In this document: positions 1 to 12,826 of the stretch, piece after piece | Layout: each line of letters starts with the position of its first letter | How positions within the stretch are numbered: the first letter of the stretch is position 1 | Assembly: GCF_016801865.2 (NCBI RefSeq) | Contig: NC_068938.1 | Coordinates: 7,077,101-7,141,100 of the forward strand | Source of the DNA: Culex pipiens pallens | Lineage: Eukaryota > Arthropoda > Insecta > Diptera > Culicidae | Length of the DNA stretch: 64,000 nucleotides | Direction of reading: 5' to 3' | Made by a program: the position numbers and the translations under genes | The notes under the pieces: generated by a model | What the model was told of the DNA's origin: nothing | Database searches by the model: none | What the model saw: only the letters and a program-made list of their open reading frames with translations

Positions 1-1625
1 ATCAGGAAATTGTTCTGGCTGATGGTCAGATGTACTAGAAGGGTTGGAAGTTATGCTTGAATTCTAAGTATATTTCAAAAATACTTTTCAATATTGTTTT
101 GATTTGAACGATGAATTGACGGTAACCCTCATTGGATAACCGTGTTCATTTCGAAACTTGTTGCATAAACATATAAGATGAAAGAAAGATACAGGAAAAT
201 ATTTTTGAATGGTTTCAATTGATAAGAGTTCAATAACATGTAAATACTATTAATTTATTGTAAGATTGATACCGATGACAGAGTATTTAAAAAATATGTG
301 TAAAGGCATACCCTCTCTATTTTTATTTTTCAATGAAATGGTTAGTTAGGTTTTAAATTGATAAGGTCAATTTTAGAGAAGCTCTTCAGGTTTCGAAAAA
401 AATTAGATGTATTTTTTTTCATTTGATGAAACCTTTCCGTCCATTCCTGATATGTTGAACATTTTATTTCTCAATACAAATCTCTCTAAAAATGCGGACT
501 TGCCATAGAAAAATGTCAAAAAATGTTCTACTAATCTGTATCTAACAAAAACTAATCTGATTAATTTTGTTGCCTTGGGCAAGGGCAACGTTTTATGCAA
601 TGATAAAAAATGTGTTGAAAAAAAGTGGACGGATTCTGAAAATTTATTAAATGTTTTTTTGTCAATTTGTTGTTATTAAATTAACAATTGATTAATTTTA
701 TTCTATTAAATTTTACTCTTTTTGTTCAAGTTAGTTTTTTTTTAAATTGAACAAATGTTTTTTAAATACAATTTAAAAATTTTCATTGTTATTTTCAGAG
801 TGAAAGCTTATTGTATATTTTCAATCGATTTTGTGTGAAATTTCTATAAAGTTAACCCTTCTGAAATAGCAATTTAAAGATGAACATGAACATTTAATGA
901 ATATTTCTATTGCTGACAGTGAGCTAGCAATATAATGTCATTGCAACTCCAACATTTACAAATCAAAAATCGTACAGCTTCTTGTTCTTGATCAGGACTG
1001 CCATGTAAAGTAAAAAAATGGTACACGGAGAAAAAATCACGAATCATTTGAGATTTATTACTTAAAGTTTAGTTCCTTAAACATGTATTTTTTAATTTTC
1101 GAAATGTTTTGAAGGACTAAAAAAAGCATTTTGCGCTAAATTTTAGGATGGTGCAAATTTTGGTACAGGAGATATTTGTTTTGGGAAAAAAATATTTCAG
1201 GAAAATGATCTTAAAAATTATCAAATAATATTTCTGAAATAATTTTCAGATGCAAAATAAGTGATTTTAGCCCTTTTAAAAAGTTTTCCTAGAATGTAAA
1301 TATTTGAAATTATGAAATTTTGAAAATCATGCCAAAAGTTTCCAAGACATTGCGAGTTGAAAAACGAGATTTTTCAAAGAATATGATTGTTAAGAGCTAT
1401 TCTAAAATATTTTTTGTAGAGGTGCTTTCAACTATTTGCTAATTGCTAACAAAAAATAAACATTTTATGAAACATTTCACCTAGGTGTGCTTACAACTTG
1501 ATATCTATTTAAATTTTTTTGCAAAGAGTCCTGAAACCTGAGACACATTATCTGCCAGTTACTTATTATCTGCTGATATTTGTTGCTCCGAAATTTAAAA
1601 TTCTTGAATTTTTAAAGGTCCTATC
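1..1625. other. AT-rich non-coding DNA
   Basis: No gene, long open frame or complete repeat is recognisable here. Homopolymer A and T runs dominate. Near 1021-1040 there is an isolated sequence reading TACACGGAGAAAAA. It matches the terminus of the small MITE at 12290-12383, so this may be a decayed MITE end. The short open frame on the minus strand near 403-600 has no recognisable features and is probably chance. Confidence 0.6.
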
Positions 1626-1779
1626 TGGAGTTTTTTTTTAAAAGGTCCAATAAACCAAATTTCCAGTTTTTGCTTTTTGGGTGTTTTTTGATACCCCTGA
1701 CTCAAGGCGGTTTCAAAAACACCCAAAAACCAAAAACTGGAAATTTGGTTTATTGGACCTTTTCAAAAAAAAACTCCAG
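1626..1779. repeat. Short inverted repeat (foldback), about 65-bp arms
   Basis: The left arm starts CTGGAGTTTTTTTT and runs through GGTCCAATAAACC to about 1687. The right arm (about 1711-1779) is its reverse complement with a few mismatches, ending TTTTTTTCTCCAG-like in inverted sense. About 23 nt separate the arms, including a CCCCTGACTCAAGGCGG stretch. It is typical of a MITE remnant. No target duplication is identifiable, so the family is unknown. Confidence 0.7.
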
Positions 1780-4147
1780 CTATCAATATATCAAACACAA
1801 TAGCTTATAGAACCTTAAAAAAATATAAAACTGTTTTTTGGCTACACCGTCAAATTGGTCAATCTCTTTTATAAATTTTCACTGAAATTGAAGTTCTTCA
1901 TAATTTTCCTGTTATTCTGGCAGCACTGCCAAGCATTTTTTATCGCCCAGTTTTTTGAACTTATCGTTCACCCTTCCCATCTGCAGCCGAGAACAGAGGC
2001 AATGAACTTGATGTAAACTTATTTTATTACCCCCTCCACCCGGTCCAGAACCAGGCCAGGCCTGTCCATAATGTCATGCACCCCGTTTTTCCTAATTTTT
2101 GCGCAGGGGAAGCTGGAGTTGATTGGGGTGCGTTTCGCAATACAAGTTGAATTTGCTAGCCTACTGAGCCGAATTCACCCTACACTTTCCGTCTGACGTT
2201 CTGTCGACGAACGATTGAATTCCAGCAGACACTGATATTCGCTCCAGGGCAAACTCCTCCCACTCCAGGAACTTTTGCAACCCTCAGTCGAAAAAAACTT
2301 TCCACCCCTTCCCAGCAGGCGTGGAGTTTCTTCCTTATCGATACGCACCGAGTTGTTCGATAACAATTGAAGCGCAAACACAATCGCCTACTCAGTTTTC
2401 TCTGGCTGTTTGCTGTTAAACCACCCTTTGGGTAGCTGCGATTGTTAGAGTTCTCAGAAATCAAGGGGACAACGCTCCCATCGCAGCTGGTCACCCGAGT
2501 CGGGGGTGATGAGTGCAGATTTACGAGGCAAGCTGCCAGCGCCAGCTATTTCGGAGCATATGAATAGCATAAATGGCATCTACATGAGACTTTTATGGTT
2601 CCGAAGAGAGGAGGACCACGCCAAGTTGTTGTTGTTCACTGAAAAATCTGAAAAATGTTCTAAAACGTGTGCAGTGCTGCCGGAGGGAAGGTCGCCAGAC
2701 ATTTCGCCCTGTAATTGAGTTAGATAAATTAGAACTTGGCGCGCAGTTGGCGTTGGCAAGCAGACCACGTGTTCGAGCCGGAGGCTGGAACGCCAACGGT
2801 AGTCGGTAGCATGGATCGCCGGTAAATTTTGAGCTAACGACCGCTCAATTGCCACTTGCCGTTTCACAAAATCTGAACAGGAGGGGGCAGATTTCCGATT
2901 TTGGAGTGCATCTCTGAAAGGAACAAGTTCCCCTCTTCAATAGTCTGACATGCTGCGGGATGCAACACTGGAATGAGTGGAATTAAAATACTCTTCTCTG
3001 GCAAGGGGGAAAAATTTGCTTTTTGGCCTTTCGATTTCATTATCATCACTTCGAGGATTATTTGTTTATAAACATCGTTACGAGAGAGACCTTGCACTGC
3101 ATGGCTTCGTTTAAAGAGGGGAGAAATTTGTAAAAGTTCTGGGAGTTCTTAAATAACGATAAACACGTTTCTAATTTGGACTCCGGGGAGCGAAGAGGTG
3201 TGAAACGGTGAGGTCATCGTTAAGGAAGAATGTTTATCTGGATTAAACATGCTGTTTGAGTTTGTAAAAATTAAACAAATCAAATGAACGACGATTTTTC
3301 ACTAGCACATGCTATCCTTAATGAGATGGGGGAAATTCTCATTTGTTTGAAAGTTCCAATTCACTGAATCTCACTTTGTATACAACATTTTTGCAAAACA
3401 TTCCTACTCCTAACAACCTACTTGCTTACGTCTCATCAAGATATTTAATTTTCGATTTTCGTTGAAAAAGCACATTGTAATTTCTCTAATATTTATAAAC
3501 TATTTTTGTAATCCTCTGCAGCTCAACCCCGATTTTAGGCGGGCTTCGATTATAAAATTTGTCAAAAATACATTTCTCAACCAATTTTTGATCTCAAAAA
3601 AAGCATTAGAAAGCAGAAATTGTTGTAAACTTTAAAGTTGAAAGTTTGGCTAGTTTTATGTAACTTAGCCAATGTTTTTTTAAATGTATTTTTTCCATGG
3701 GCAACTTTGGCTATGTTTTCCACAAAAATATTCTATATTTTATGTAAAAATAAGCATGCAGTAATTTTTGTAGCGTCCCAGACAATGCCTCTATGCATTT
3801 TCTACAATTTGAACAAAAATGGCATAATTTAAAAAAATGGTTGTAAAACACATAAACAAATAAGGGAAAAGTTAATAAAAGAAGGTGGTAGAATAAGCAA
3901 AATACAATAAGAAACAAACATAAACTAAACAATATAAATACAAATAAAAATACTGAAAATAAAACACGAAAAACATAAAAAAAGAAAGGAAAAGTTTTTT
4001 GTTGATTAAAATGTCCTCCTGAATACTGGGGAAATAAGAAATTTCAAAAAATAATAATCTTAAAGCAGAATAACCTCAATATGTTTGAAGTTTATTTCCC
4101 ACAACTCTGACCAAAGTTATTAAAAATATTTAAATTAAAATTACAAG
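1780..4147. other. Non-coding DNA without recognised features
   Basis: The part from about 1980 to 3120 is less AT-rich than its surroundings and carries overlapping short open frames on both strands. None shows a recognisable domain or a codon pattern distinct from its shadows. The remainder is AT-rich. I see no RNA gene or complete mobile element. Confidence 0.5.
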
Positions 4148-4152
4148 CCATG

Positions 4153-5156
4153 CACAGTGGGCGAAATGGATCCAAAATCGGACTTAATTGAACGCGGCTG
4201 GTTCCCTGGAATGAAAAATAGTATTTCTTATGTAAAAAAATCCGGGAAATCGATTGGTGATGGTTTCATCCACCGCAAGAAACGGAAAAGGGTCCATTTT
4301 CCCCCAATACCAATTTTTTGCATTTTTCTTGAAAATCGGTCTGTATTTAGAGCGGAGGCTTTATGTGGCCATCCAAAATGCACTTAACTTATGTGAAAAT
4401 GTCCCAGAAATCCAGTAAAAATATCCTCTAGCACCGCAAAAATCATCAAAGGTCCATTTAACCCTAATTCCGTTATAAAAGTATTTTTGGCCGTTTTCAA
4501 ATGTTAGGTCAGATTTTAAAAATCTGAAAATATTTTTATCGTAAGGATCATACAATTTTATATAAGAATGATGATTTGCCCTTGATTGTTTGACACATTT
4601 ATTTTGATGAAAATAAAAGTTATGTAAAAGGCAGTTTATTCTGCGTTTGGGAAAATTGGCCCAAAACTGATTCTTCAATCTTTTTATTTTGTTTAATTTC
4701 TATATCAACATAAATGTGTCAAACAATCAAGTGCAAATCATCATTCTTATGAAAAATTGTCTGATCTTTACGATAAAAATATTTTCAGATTTTTAAAATC
4801 TGACCTAACATTTTTTTTTTTTTCTTATATAATGGAATTGGGGTTAAATGGACCCTAGATGATTTTTGCGGAGCAAGTGGTTATTTTTACTGGATTCCTG
4901 GGACATTCTCACATAAGTTAAGTGCATTTTGGATGGCCGCATAAATCCTCCGCTCTAAATACAGACCGATTTTCAAGAAAAAAAATTAAAAAATGTGGTA
5001 TTGGGGTAAAATGAACCCTTTGCCGTTTCGTGCGGTGGATGAAACCATCACCAATCGATTCCCCGGATTTTTTTACATAAGAAACACTATTTTCCATACC
5101 AGGGAACCAGCCGCGTTCAATTAAGTCGGATTTTGGGTTCCATTTTGCCCACTGTG
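4153..5156. mobile_element. Foldback MITE with CACAGTG termini and 5-bp target duplication (Transib-like)
   Basis: The 1004-bp element begins CACAGTGGGC and ends GCCCACTGTG. It is flanked on both sides by the direct repeat CCATG (4148-4152 and 5157-5161). The arms are about 450 bp, reverse-complementary with roughly 10% divergence. The centre, around 4600-4705, is unpaired. No transposase is encoded, so it is non-autonomous. Known: CAC-starting heptamer ends with a 5-bp duplication are typical of Transib transposons, whose ends resemble the CACAGTG heptamer of RAG recombination signals. The very long arms are not typical of Transib, so the superfamily is inferred. Short open frames inside it (4157-4387 +, 4918-5160 -) are mirror copies of the arm sequence, not genes. 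Confidence 0.75.
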
Positions 5157-5161
5157 CCATG

Positions 5162-6379
5162 GTTGCAACATTTGAAAGAAAAGGACAAAAACAAAAACTT
5201 TAAATAAAATTTGTAACCTTAGGCCGTTGCAAATATTTTTCAAAGTTTATGTTCGTGTTTAACTCTAATTTGCTTTTTTATAATGGTTGTTATTTCAATG
5301 CAATTTTTGAATACCTTTTGTAAAGCACAAACACACAAACAAACAAACTTTTTGCTCGATTTATTTGCAGAAACGTCAGCCTGCATACATTTTGAGTTGT
5401 TTGCGGGTTTGGAAAACTGTCAAACACGAAAAAGTGCGAGTTTGTTTGTTTCTTTGTCATAGTCTAATACCTGCTTAACAATGCTGAAAAATTACAGTAC
5501 AATGTTTTCTTATGAATTTTAAATAGATTTTTTTGGTGATGTTTTACTTTTTTCTCACAAATTAGAAGTATGGTTTGTAATTTAATGTTTTATGTTTCGT
5601 TCAATGTATTTTTAGATATTTTTGTAAAAATCATACAATTTATTATCGAAAAAAAAGAATGAGTCTATACGTGCGGCCTGTACTGTTGAAAGTCCAGACG
5701 AATTTTAAAAGCTTGCTGCAACATTGAACAAGCTTTCAAGCGAGAGTTAAGCGTTTCTCGTTTGAGGAAAGCTTCTTGAAGCGTTTTGTTGTAATTAATT
5801 AAAGCTCGCGTTGTGTTGAAACACGAACGGAGGTTGCATACTTTCAGGAGTTAATTTTTTTTAGTTCGATAATTAGTTTTATTCATAGTCTGCGGCTAAA
5901 GTTTTGGCATTGTTTTTAATTCATTGAAATAATAAGAAATCGATTAACCGTAGAACTTCGCTTCATTTGAGGAATCTTATGTGATGCCTTTACTATTACG
6001 GACTTCAGGATGGTTTCAATGATATACTTTTCTTGTGTTTAAATCACTTAATCTTGAAATTGATAGATGTTTGATTTTCATAATATTCTTCGACCCTCTA
6101 ACTTGTTTTTATTCTCATAACATAATTTATTAGTGGTTGACTAGTATGATTGTTTGGCAGTTGTCCAGTTTGTCCGTTGTCCGTCACGACAACCTGATTT
6201 AAAAACTGATTGCTGTTAATGGCGTTAATGTTCCTACCGATTCTTCAATGTTGTTTTTGATCAAAGACATCGAACAAATGGCTTTGTTGATTAAATCCTT
6301 AACCTTTGAAATCTGTAATAGAGAATCGTTAACTGGCTTCAGTTTCGTTACACTTTTATCGGCAGCTCCCTCTCCTAAC
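5162..6379. other. AT-rich non-coding DNA
   Basis: No gene or complete repeat is visible. Short stretches such as the CAAACAAACAAAC run near 5335 are simple sequence. Nothing else can be supported. Confidence 0.5.
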
Positions 6380-7380
6380 TTCGCTGAAGCTCGCGAAAAG
6401 CTTGAACAGGTTTCTTCGTGTTCCCAAGACTGTTGTAGTGAGACACCGCCGCCGTGTAGCTACACGTTTGTTTATATTGCCTTCTCTTTCCCTCCTCACA
6501 CTCCCTCTCTGTCCAACCCGTTTAGCCGGTACTAGCTGTCATATCTGTATTGGTGATAAACAAATGTTCGGGCGCCTTTCGTCTCGAATCGTGACAGCCG
6601 GCATCCGCCGTCGTGTCGAAGCCTGCTTTGTTGCCGTTCGTCAGTTGCGCTCGCTTCGTCGTCGCGGATGGTGAACGTGTTCTCAGTGCGTTTGGGGTGT
6701 GCGTCGCGACGCTCTCAGATCGTGTGGTGAAATTTCGCGCGCACTCGACGCCGCGGTCGGTTTGTTTTTGTTGACAGAATCACGTGCGTGCGTGCTCGGT
6801 TGTGGCCTTTCACCTCTGGGTATTTTTTTTGGATTTGATGGTGATACGTGATATTGCTCGTTTGGGGAAGTAAATCCGGTGCAGGTGAAATTTCGCAACA
6901 AAATTAAACCGAATCGTGACTGCACTCTCCGGCGTAAACAAGAGGAGAAGAAACGGTTGCGCGTGACGGAATGGTGCAAAGAAGAAATTAAAAGAATAAC
7001 GTAGAGGAAAACGAAAGAGTGAAGATCGAACGAGGTGGTGAGGTGCGATCGAGGCAGAAGGAGGAAAAGAGAGTATACGATCGAGCAAAGGAAGAGGAAA
7101 CAAACAAGGTGAAGAAAACGAAGGGAATTTACTCACAGAGGTACACAAAACAGATCAAAATCATTAGCCTTCGACGACAACGACGAAAGCAGCAAGAAGT
7201 TGTGTGTGTCATTCTCTGGCCCTGTTCGGGCCATTTTCGCCGGTTTTTTTCTTACCGTCGTTGCCGCCGGGCCGACCGGCAACAATCTGTGGTGTGATCC
7301 GTGTTTTTTTTTGTGTCCTCTTTGCCTGTCATCATGATGCAACAGTGTTCGGATCCGGTTATTTTTTTTTCGTTACGATA
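6380..7380 (+). promoter_or_regulatory. GC-richer stretch, possible promoter or 5' UTR region
   Basis: Base composition changes abruptly from AT-rich to CpG-containing sequence with many CGTCG and GCGCG words. It is followed by a purine-rich stretch (about 6960-7130) of the kind seen in insect 5' UTRs. Two arthropod initiator-like TCAGT words lie near 6637 and 6683, and an AGATCGTG word resembling a downstream promoter element lies near 6716, but the spacing is not canonical. No coding exon is attached in the window. It could be an alternative first exon of the downstream receptor gene or belong to another transcript. Confidence 0.2.
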
Positions 7381-8788
7381 GGTTGATCTAAAACATTATG
7401 AAATTCAGCATTATCAGTGCTTTCGAGCACTAAATCGAAGATCTAAATCAGTTCTGAATCAGCACGAAATCAGCATTAGTTGATTTTAAATGCCAAACCC
7501 TATTTTTTCTTCAAAATCAAACCACTCGTCAACAGTCCAGCAAAAAAACGACCCCGGACAAAACCGCGATCTGTCGTCTCGCCGCCGGTCCCGGCGGCCA
7601 GTGCATTTAATTGATCAACATCCATCATTACGAAAAAATGCAATGCCGTTGCACACTCAGGCTGATGTCTGTCAACCAGTTGGCGGTTTTGCAACACAAC
7701 TTTTGAGTCATGTCAGTCAGGGCAGGCCAAGCCAGAGTCAGTTGGAGCGGGAGCTTGCAGGAGCCATCGCGGTCGGTGAAGTTGCGGCAAACTTGCACAA
7801 GCGACCTGTTTCTTGGGCGTTGGAAGTTGACTGACGGTGATGGTGGTGGGGATGGAAGGACGGATTCTGTCTTTTGATTCCCGGATACGGCAGTGAGATT
7901 TGCAGTTGCACTGGTTGAGGTTTGGGGTTTTGGAGGTGGTTTGAGTTTAAAGATTTGGGCAAATTTTGGAATGTATTTTTTTTTACTGAATTCTGCAGCG
8001 AAAATATCGGTCAACTATCTGTCAAAATGAACAAAATTGTTCGGAAAATCGGTAATTAGGAAAAAAAAATCTATTGATTTTTTATCGATACAGTCCAGGC
8101 TATACGATTCGGCACATTTCCAATTTGATAAAAAAAATCGAAGTAATTCGAACGGATTTAATCATGCAAAAATGAGTTAAGATACAGGAAAATGCATTAT
8201 AATTTGAGTTCAGTTGATGCATGTCTTTATCCGATGAGTTTTTATCAAAAAATTGAAAATTTACAATGAACTTTTAAAAATATGTTTTTTCCTCAAGTTT
8301 TCTTTAGCTTTTCTAAAAATGAAATTTTGGATTCTCAATTCACAGTACTCCATCGCTGCCATCCAAATTAGCTGAGCTTAGGGATTTTTCAAGCTCAGAT
8401 ATTGCAATTTTACAGGGACCATAGAAAATGTTCAAATAATCCGGAAAATCTCGTGTTAAAATTATATAGAGAAATTCTTATTCTAAAAATCAAAAATAAT
8501 TTTTCTTTACACATTTTTGACATGATACTAATAAAAAATTATGTTATTCTAAATATCTACAATAAATTTTATTCACCAATTTTTAACGTGATACTAAAGA
8601 AAAATCTTGTCCAAATTTCTTCGTTTTATTAAGAAATATTAGATTGTTTTTACCTGAAATTATCTACCAAATAAAGCTAAAAACGTTTCTATGATTTTTT
8701 TTGTATTTTACATCTTTTAAAGGTAATTATATTTAAAATCAAACCAGATTATATAGATTTGTCTTGCTAAAATAAAATATATTACTTG
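7381..8788. other. Non-coding DNA without recognised features
   Basis: The first part (to about 7950) has mixed composition. The rest is strongly AT-rich. No splice-compatible open frame, RNA gene or bounded repeat was recognised. Confidence 0.5.
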
Positions 8789-9804
8789 AATCATCTTCGA
8801 CTTTTTGCAAAACTTTGAAGTTTAACAAAAGTTATTATTATAAGTTTTCATCTCCACTTTCAAAAATTTCAATAAAATTTAAAAAATTAATCTGTAACAA
8901 GTTTAAAAATATAATTCACAAAACATAAAAACAGATGAAAAATGAATCAATTTTGAATCATATCAAATCACTTAAAATTCTACCTTGGCATGGTTCTTCT
9001 GAAAATTAGATGGAAAAATGAAATTATGTTAAGTTTTTATTTGATTGTTCAAATAAAAAAAAAATGTCTCCCGACTATTCAGGGGTTAAGAGAAAAGCTT
9101 AATTTTATTATATTTAAAACTGTTTTTTTAAACATTGCTTCTGCAAAAGCTTTCAAAATAATTAATATAGTTCTATTTTATACAACAATCATTTATAAAA
9201 AATATATTTTTTTTGTATGCTGAAGATATTTAAAAAGGGTCTTAAATCTTTATGTAATAATAGGGTCCTAAATCCTTATGTAAATTTTAATGTTCAATAC
9301 CATTAAAATTTACATAAGGATTTAGGACCCTATTATTACATAAAGATTTAAGACCCTTTTTAAATATCTTCAGCATACAAAAAAATATATTTTTTATAAA
9401 TGATTGTTGTATAAAATAGAACTATATTAATTATTTTGAAAGCTTTTGCAGAAGCAATGTTTAAAAAAAACAGTTTTAAATATAATAAAATTAAGCTTTT
9501 CTCTTAACCCCTGAATAGTCGGGAGACATTTTTTTTTTATTTGAACAATCAAATAAAAACTTAACATAATTTCATTTTTCCATCTAATTTTCAGAAGAAC
9601 CATGCCAAGGTAGAATTTTAAGTGATTTGATATGATTCAAAATTGATTCATTTTTCATCTGTTTTTATGTTTTGTGAATTATATTTTTAAACTTGTTACA
9701 GATTAATTTTTTAAATTTTATTGAAATTTTTGAAAGTGGAGATGAAAACTTATAATAATAACTTTTGTTAAACTTCAAAGTTTTGCAAAAAGTCGAAGAT
9801 GATT
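8789..9804. repeat. Near-perfect 1-kb palindrome, two 504-bp arms and 8-nt spacer
   Basis: The arms 8789-9292 and 9301-9804 are reverse complements along their whole length. Anchors at the outer end (TCATCTTCGACTTTTTGC), middle (TGGTTCTTCTGA) and inner end (GGGTCCTAAATCC) pair at exactly mirrored coordinates. Only compensating one-base differences in homopolymer runs were seen. The spacer is TTCAATAC. Pairing stops at both outer edges. The arms have no transposon-like terminal motif and no target duplication. It could be a very recent inverted duplication, a hairpin-RNA source or an assembly artefact. The open frame 8990-9223 lies inside one arm and looks like chance. Confidence 0.9.
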
Positions 9805-12072
9805 AAAAACCCATTTCTGATCACATTTTTTTTTTCATTTTAATGCAATTAAATAAATTGACACTACAACATTTTTAAGATCGATCAACTATGGTAGTTG
9901 TTTTTTTTAATTGATTTTAAATTCCATTTCAAATTCTTTGTGGTCGTACAAAGGGTCATTGTACTCAGAAAAATAAGCTTAATCGGTTTGAACAATAATA
10001 TCACAGATTTAAGCTTAATTTTAGGACCCAATTGGAAAAAAAAAACAATTTTTTAAGATTTATTATTGAAGGTTTTTTAATTCAACAAATGCTTTTTGAT
10101 TGAAATTTGTACCAAATTATTCAATTAATATATTTCTGGGTTATTCAGACGTACGACTATTCTTGTAAAGACTTGAGGATAGTTTGATTAGTTTTGTTTT
10201 TGTTTTAAAGATATCATTGCATTGCAAGATATGTTTCCATTTACCTTTACATGGATTTTCTAAAATTAACGTTAAAAATAAGTCAAAAACATCATGTTCA
10301 TCAAGGAAATCTCACCCCTAAAATGAAACTACGTTTCAGTCAAGGTCCCCAACTGATTAGCAATCATTTGACTATAACCAGTCAAAACTTTAAACTTTAC
10401 GACCTTCCTCATGGCCAAAAAGACACACAACTGCAGCTGTTTCCATACCGTACTAAACAGTTTGGAATTAATTGCCACCTAAAATCCCAAGGTCAAAAAC
10501 CTCTCGGCGGAGCCAAACTGCCTCCGCACAACTAGAAAACGGCCGAAGCCGAATGATTTGCATAAATTAACCCGATAAGCAACAAACTCGTTCCGTTTTA
10601 CAATAAAAACCCCAACCTCAAATTTCCATAAAATCGCTTCTCACCTCGCGCGTCCAGGAAAGAGGACCATTCACTTCTCACATTTTTAGTTGTTTGGTTC
10701 GGTTGTCGAACGCTCTTATTTTTTTTTCGGCGAAACGATCGCGATCGTGTTTTGGCATTTTCCCATAACGAGCCACATTCGTCAACGCGCGTCACACATA
10801 CAAATAAAGAGCAAGTCCTAAGGCCGATCACAAAGCAGGCCGAAAGGTGAGCGAAGAAAGTGCCCGAGGGAGTACGGAGTGCGGAGGCATAATGATCGCT
10901 TACTGCGATCGTATCACAATAAATAACTGTCAAAGCACAGTTGTTGCGCGTTGCTCATCGTTTGCTGGGGCCCCACTGTAAACTTGGTCACCTGCGTCTG
11001 TTTGAGTGCATACAGTAGTGGTCCCCTTTTTAAGAAGTGTGAAAATTTCTGAAAAAAATCTATGGAATTACATATGTGGTTAGATATTTTAAGTATTGTT
11101 ATGGTCAGCTTTTGAAAAAAAAAAAAACTAAAAAAATGTTTCAAAAATAATACTAAGTTGACCATAACAGGGGTACGCATCGGATTTAGCCTAAAAGGTA
11201 TATATCAGTTGCATGCGTTGATAGAAACACATGTTTATTTTCATTCCCTCACTCTGTAAACAGCGCGCAGCAAGCCCTCGTTGGTCATTCCACACGACTA
11301 CTGCGACGATCGCCGCGATGGCCTTCCCGCATTCAAACACAGTCGGCGGCGACGCATCGCGTCATCGTAGTAGTCGTCGCGTCGTATGATAGCTATATGT
11401 AGAAAGAAAGAGGATCCGCGCAGCTATAGTCAGTGTGTGACTAATTAATTAAATTATGTGAGTGAGTGCGCGCGATCGCTGATGACGACGAAAAACGACA
11501 CACGACACACAAAAAGAATGACAATAACCTTTCGGACCGTTTTTTGTTTCGGTTGCTGTGTGTGAGTGGTTTAATCCGGATCGAAGCAACCCGAAAAAAG
11601 GCGATCGATTACTCACCCACGCTGAGTGCGATTTTTTTCCACGGAATCGATTCCTACGCAATTTTTCGAAGCTCGTGCGGAAAGTAAATAAAAGCAGTAA
11701 TGGTCGAGGCAGATGATCGGGGGTCGAAACCGGATGTTTTGAAATGGTTGTTTTAGCGAGAGAGAGAAAAAAAATCGAAGAAAAGTAAAACGAACGACGA
11801 CATTGGGTTTTAGTAGAGTGCAAAGATGAGAATGCTAATTTTTCCTAAAATTATATTTAAAAAATAGATAGTCAAATTTGTTTTTTTTAGAAAAATCAAG
11901 ACAACGGAGTCGGGTTTCTCTTTATTTTTTTTTGTTTCAAGATTTTAAAATTACCATTATCCCACAGCTCTAGAAAGCAAAATAAAAAGTTGAGGATTTT
12001 TTCATAAGCTCTATTTATTTTTTTAAATTTTGAGCGATTATATAATTTAACAAATAACATCCTTCATGAATT
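9805..12072. other. Non-coding DNA with two GC-richer islands
   Basis: Most of this stretch is AT-rich. Two islands, about 10620-10930 and 11230-11720, contain CG-rich words (for example GCGATCGCG) and resemble insect promoter-proximal or 5' UTR sequence. An AAAG|GTGAGC splice-donor-like site lies near 10848. No coding exon is attached, so any link to the receptor gene downstream is speculative. Confidence 0.3.
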
Positions 12073-12188
12073 CCGTAGTAACATTTCAATAGGGCGAAAC
12101 TCCGTTTGTAAACAAGCAGTCTATCCCCCTCTTACTTTACGTGACTTGTTTACAAACGCAGATTCGCCATTTTGAACTGTTACTACCG
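12073..12188. repeat. Small foldback element remnant
   Basis: A left arm containing GTAGTAACATTTCAATAG and CGTTTGTAAACAAG (12073-12116) is mirrored by an imperfect right arm (about 12144-12188) ending GTTACTACCGAATTTTG. The centre is an unpaired segment of roughly 28 nt. It is typical of a short MITE. No clear target duplication is visible. Confidence 0.65.
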
Positions 12189-12289
12189 AATTTTGTTATA
12201 CTTTTTGTTTCAAAAATAAACAAAATTTTGAAAGTTTTAGCTTCGTGCCAAGTTTTTTTAGATGTCGTAACAATTTTGATACTTATCTA

Positions 12290-12383
12290 CATGGAGAAAA
12301 TTAGGTTCGTGAACAAGCGTTCATGAATGTTCCCATTTTCATGAACGCTTGTTCACGATTTTCGGAACTCATTTTTCTCCGTG
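12290..12383. mobile_element. 94-bp TA-flanked MITE
   Basis: The element runs from CATGGAGAAAA to TTTTTCTCCGTG, imperfect inverted repeats that pair through an inner palindrome of GAACAAGCGTTCATGAA. A TA dinucleotide lies on each side (12288-12289 and 12384-12385). TA duplication is the hallmark of Tc1/mariner-superfamily insertion. It has no coding capacity. Confidence 0.75.
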
Positions 12384-12385
12384 TA

Positions 12386-12613
12386 CACTCAAACCCCGAT
12401 GATTTAACAACAACTGTTGTCAAACGAACGGGGTCACGTTTGAGTTTGACACCCCTTTTACACGGAGTTCACACACACTATCAAACAATTGTTTTGATAG
12501 TGTGCGTGAGCGTCGTGTAAAATGTGACAGTTTGTCACTTTTTAGTTAGACTTTGACCAACCAAACTGAAAAAGTGTCAAACGAAAAAGTGACCAACCAC
12601 CGGGGGTTGAGTG
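12386..12613. mobile_element. 228-bp TA-flanked MITE adjoining the previous one
   Basis: The termini are CACTCAAACCCCGATG and, in inverse sense, CACTCAACCCCCGGTGG. The whole element folds on an inner palindrome around CAAACAATTGTTTTGATAG. It is bounded by TA at 12384-12385 and 12614-12615. The left TA is the same dinucleotide that bounds the right end of the 94-bp MITE, so two insertions used one target. It is non-coding and Tc1/mariner-like by its TA duplication. Confidence 0.75.
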
Positions 12614-12654
12614 TAGAGCAATTGTTTCAAGAAGAAACTTTGTGTGTACGTTTG

Positions 12655-12792
12655 ATTTAACCAAAGAAGACATTTAGCATCATTAGTTCGTCTATACAAG
12701 TCTCCATTAAATTTTGGCAGCTGTCCTTACAAAAAGACCATTAAAATATTCAAAAATCTGTACCTGGGGAACGGATTTTCTGATTAATTAAA
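12655..12792. repeat. Fragment of the large foldback family seen at 52.3 kb
   Basis: The segment contains ACCAAAGAAGA, ATACAAGTCTCCAT, TTTTGGCAGCTGTCC and GGATTTTCTGATTAATT in the same order as the arm of the element at 52308-53773. It is a single-arm relic with substitutions. Confidence 0.6.
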
Positions 12793-12826
12793 GATAGTAA
12801 CACTCTAAAAAATCTACTATTCATAC

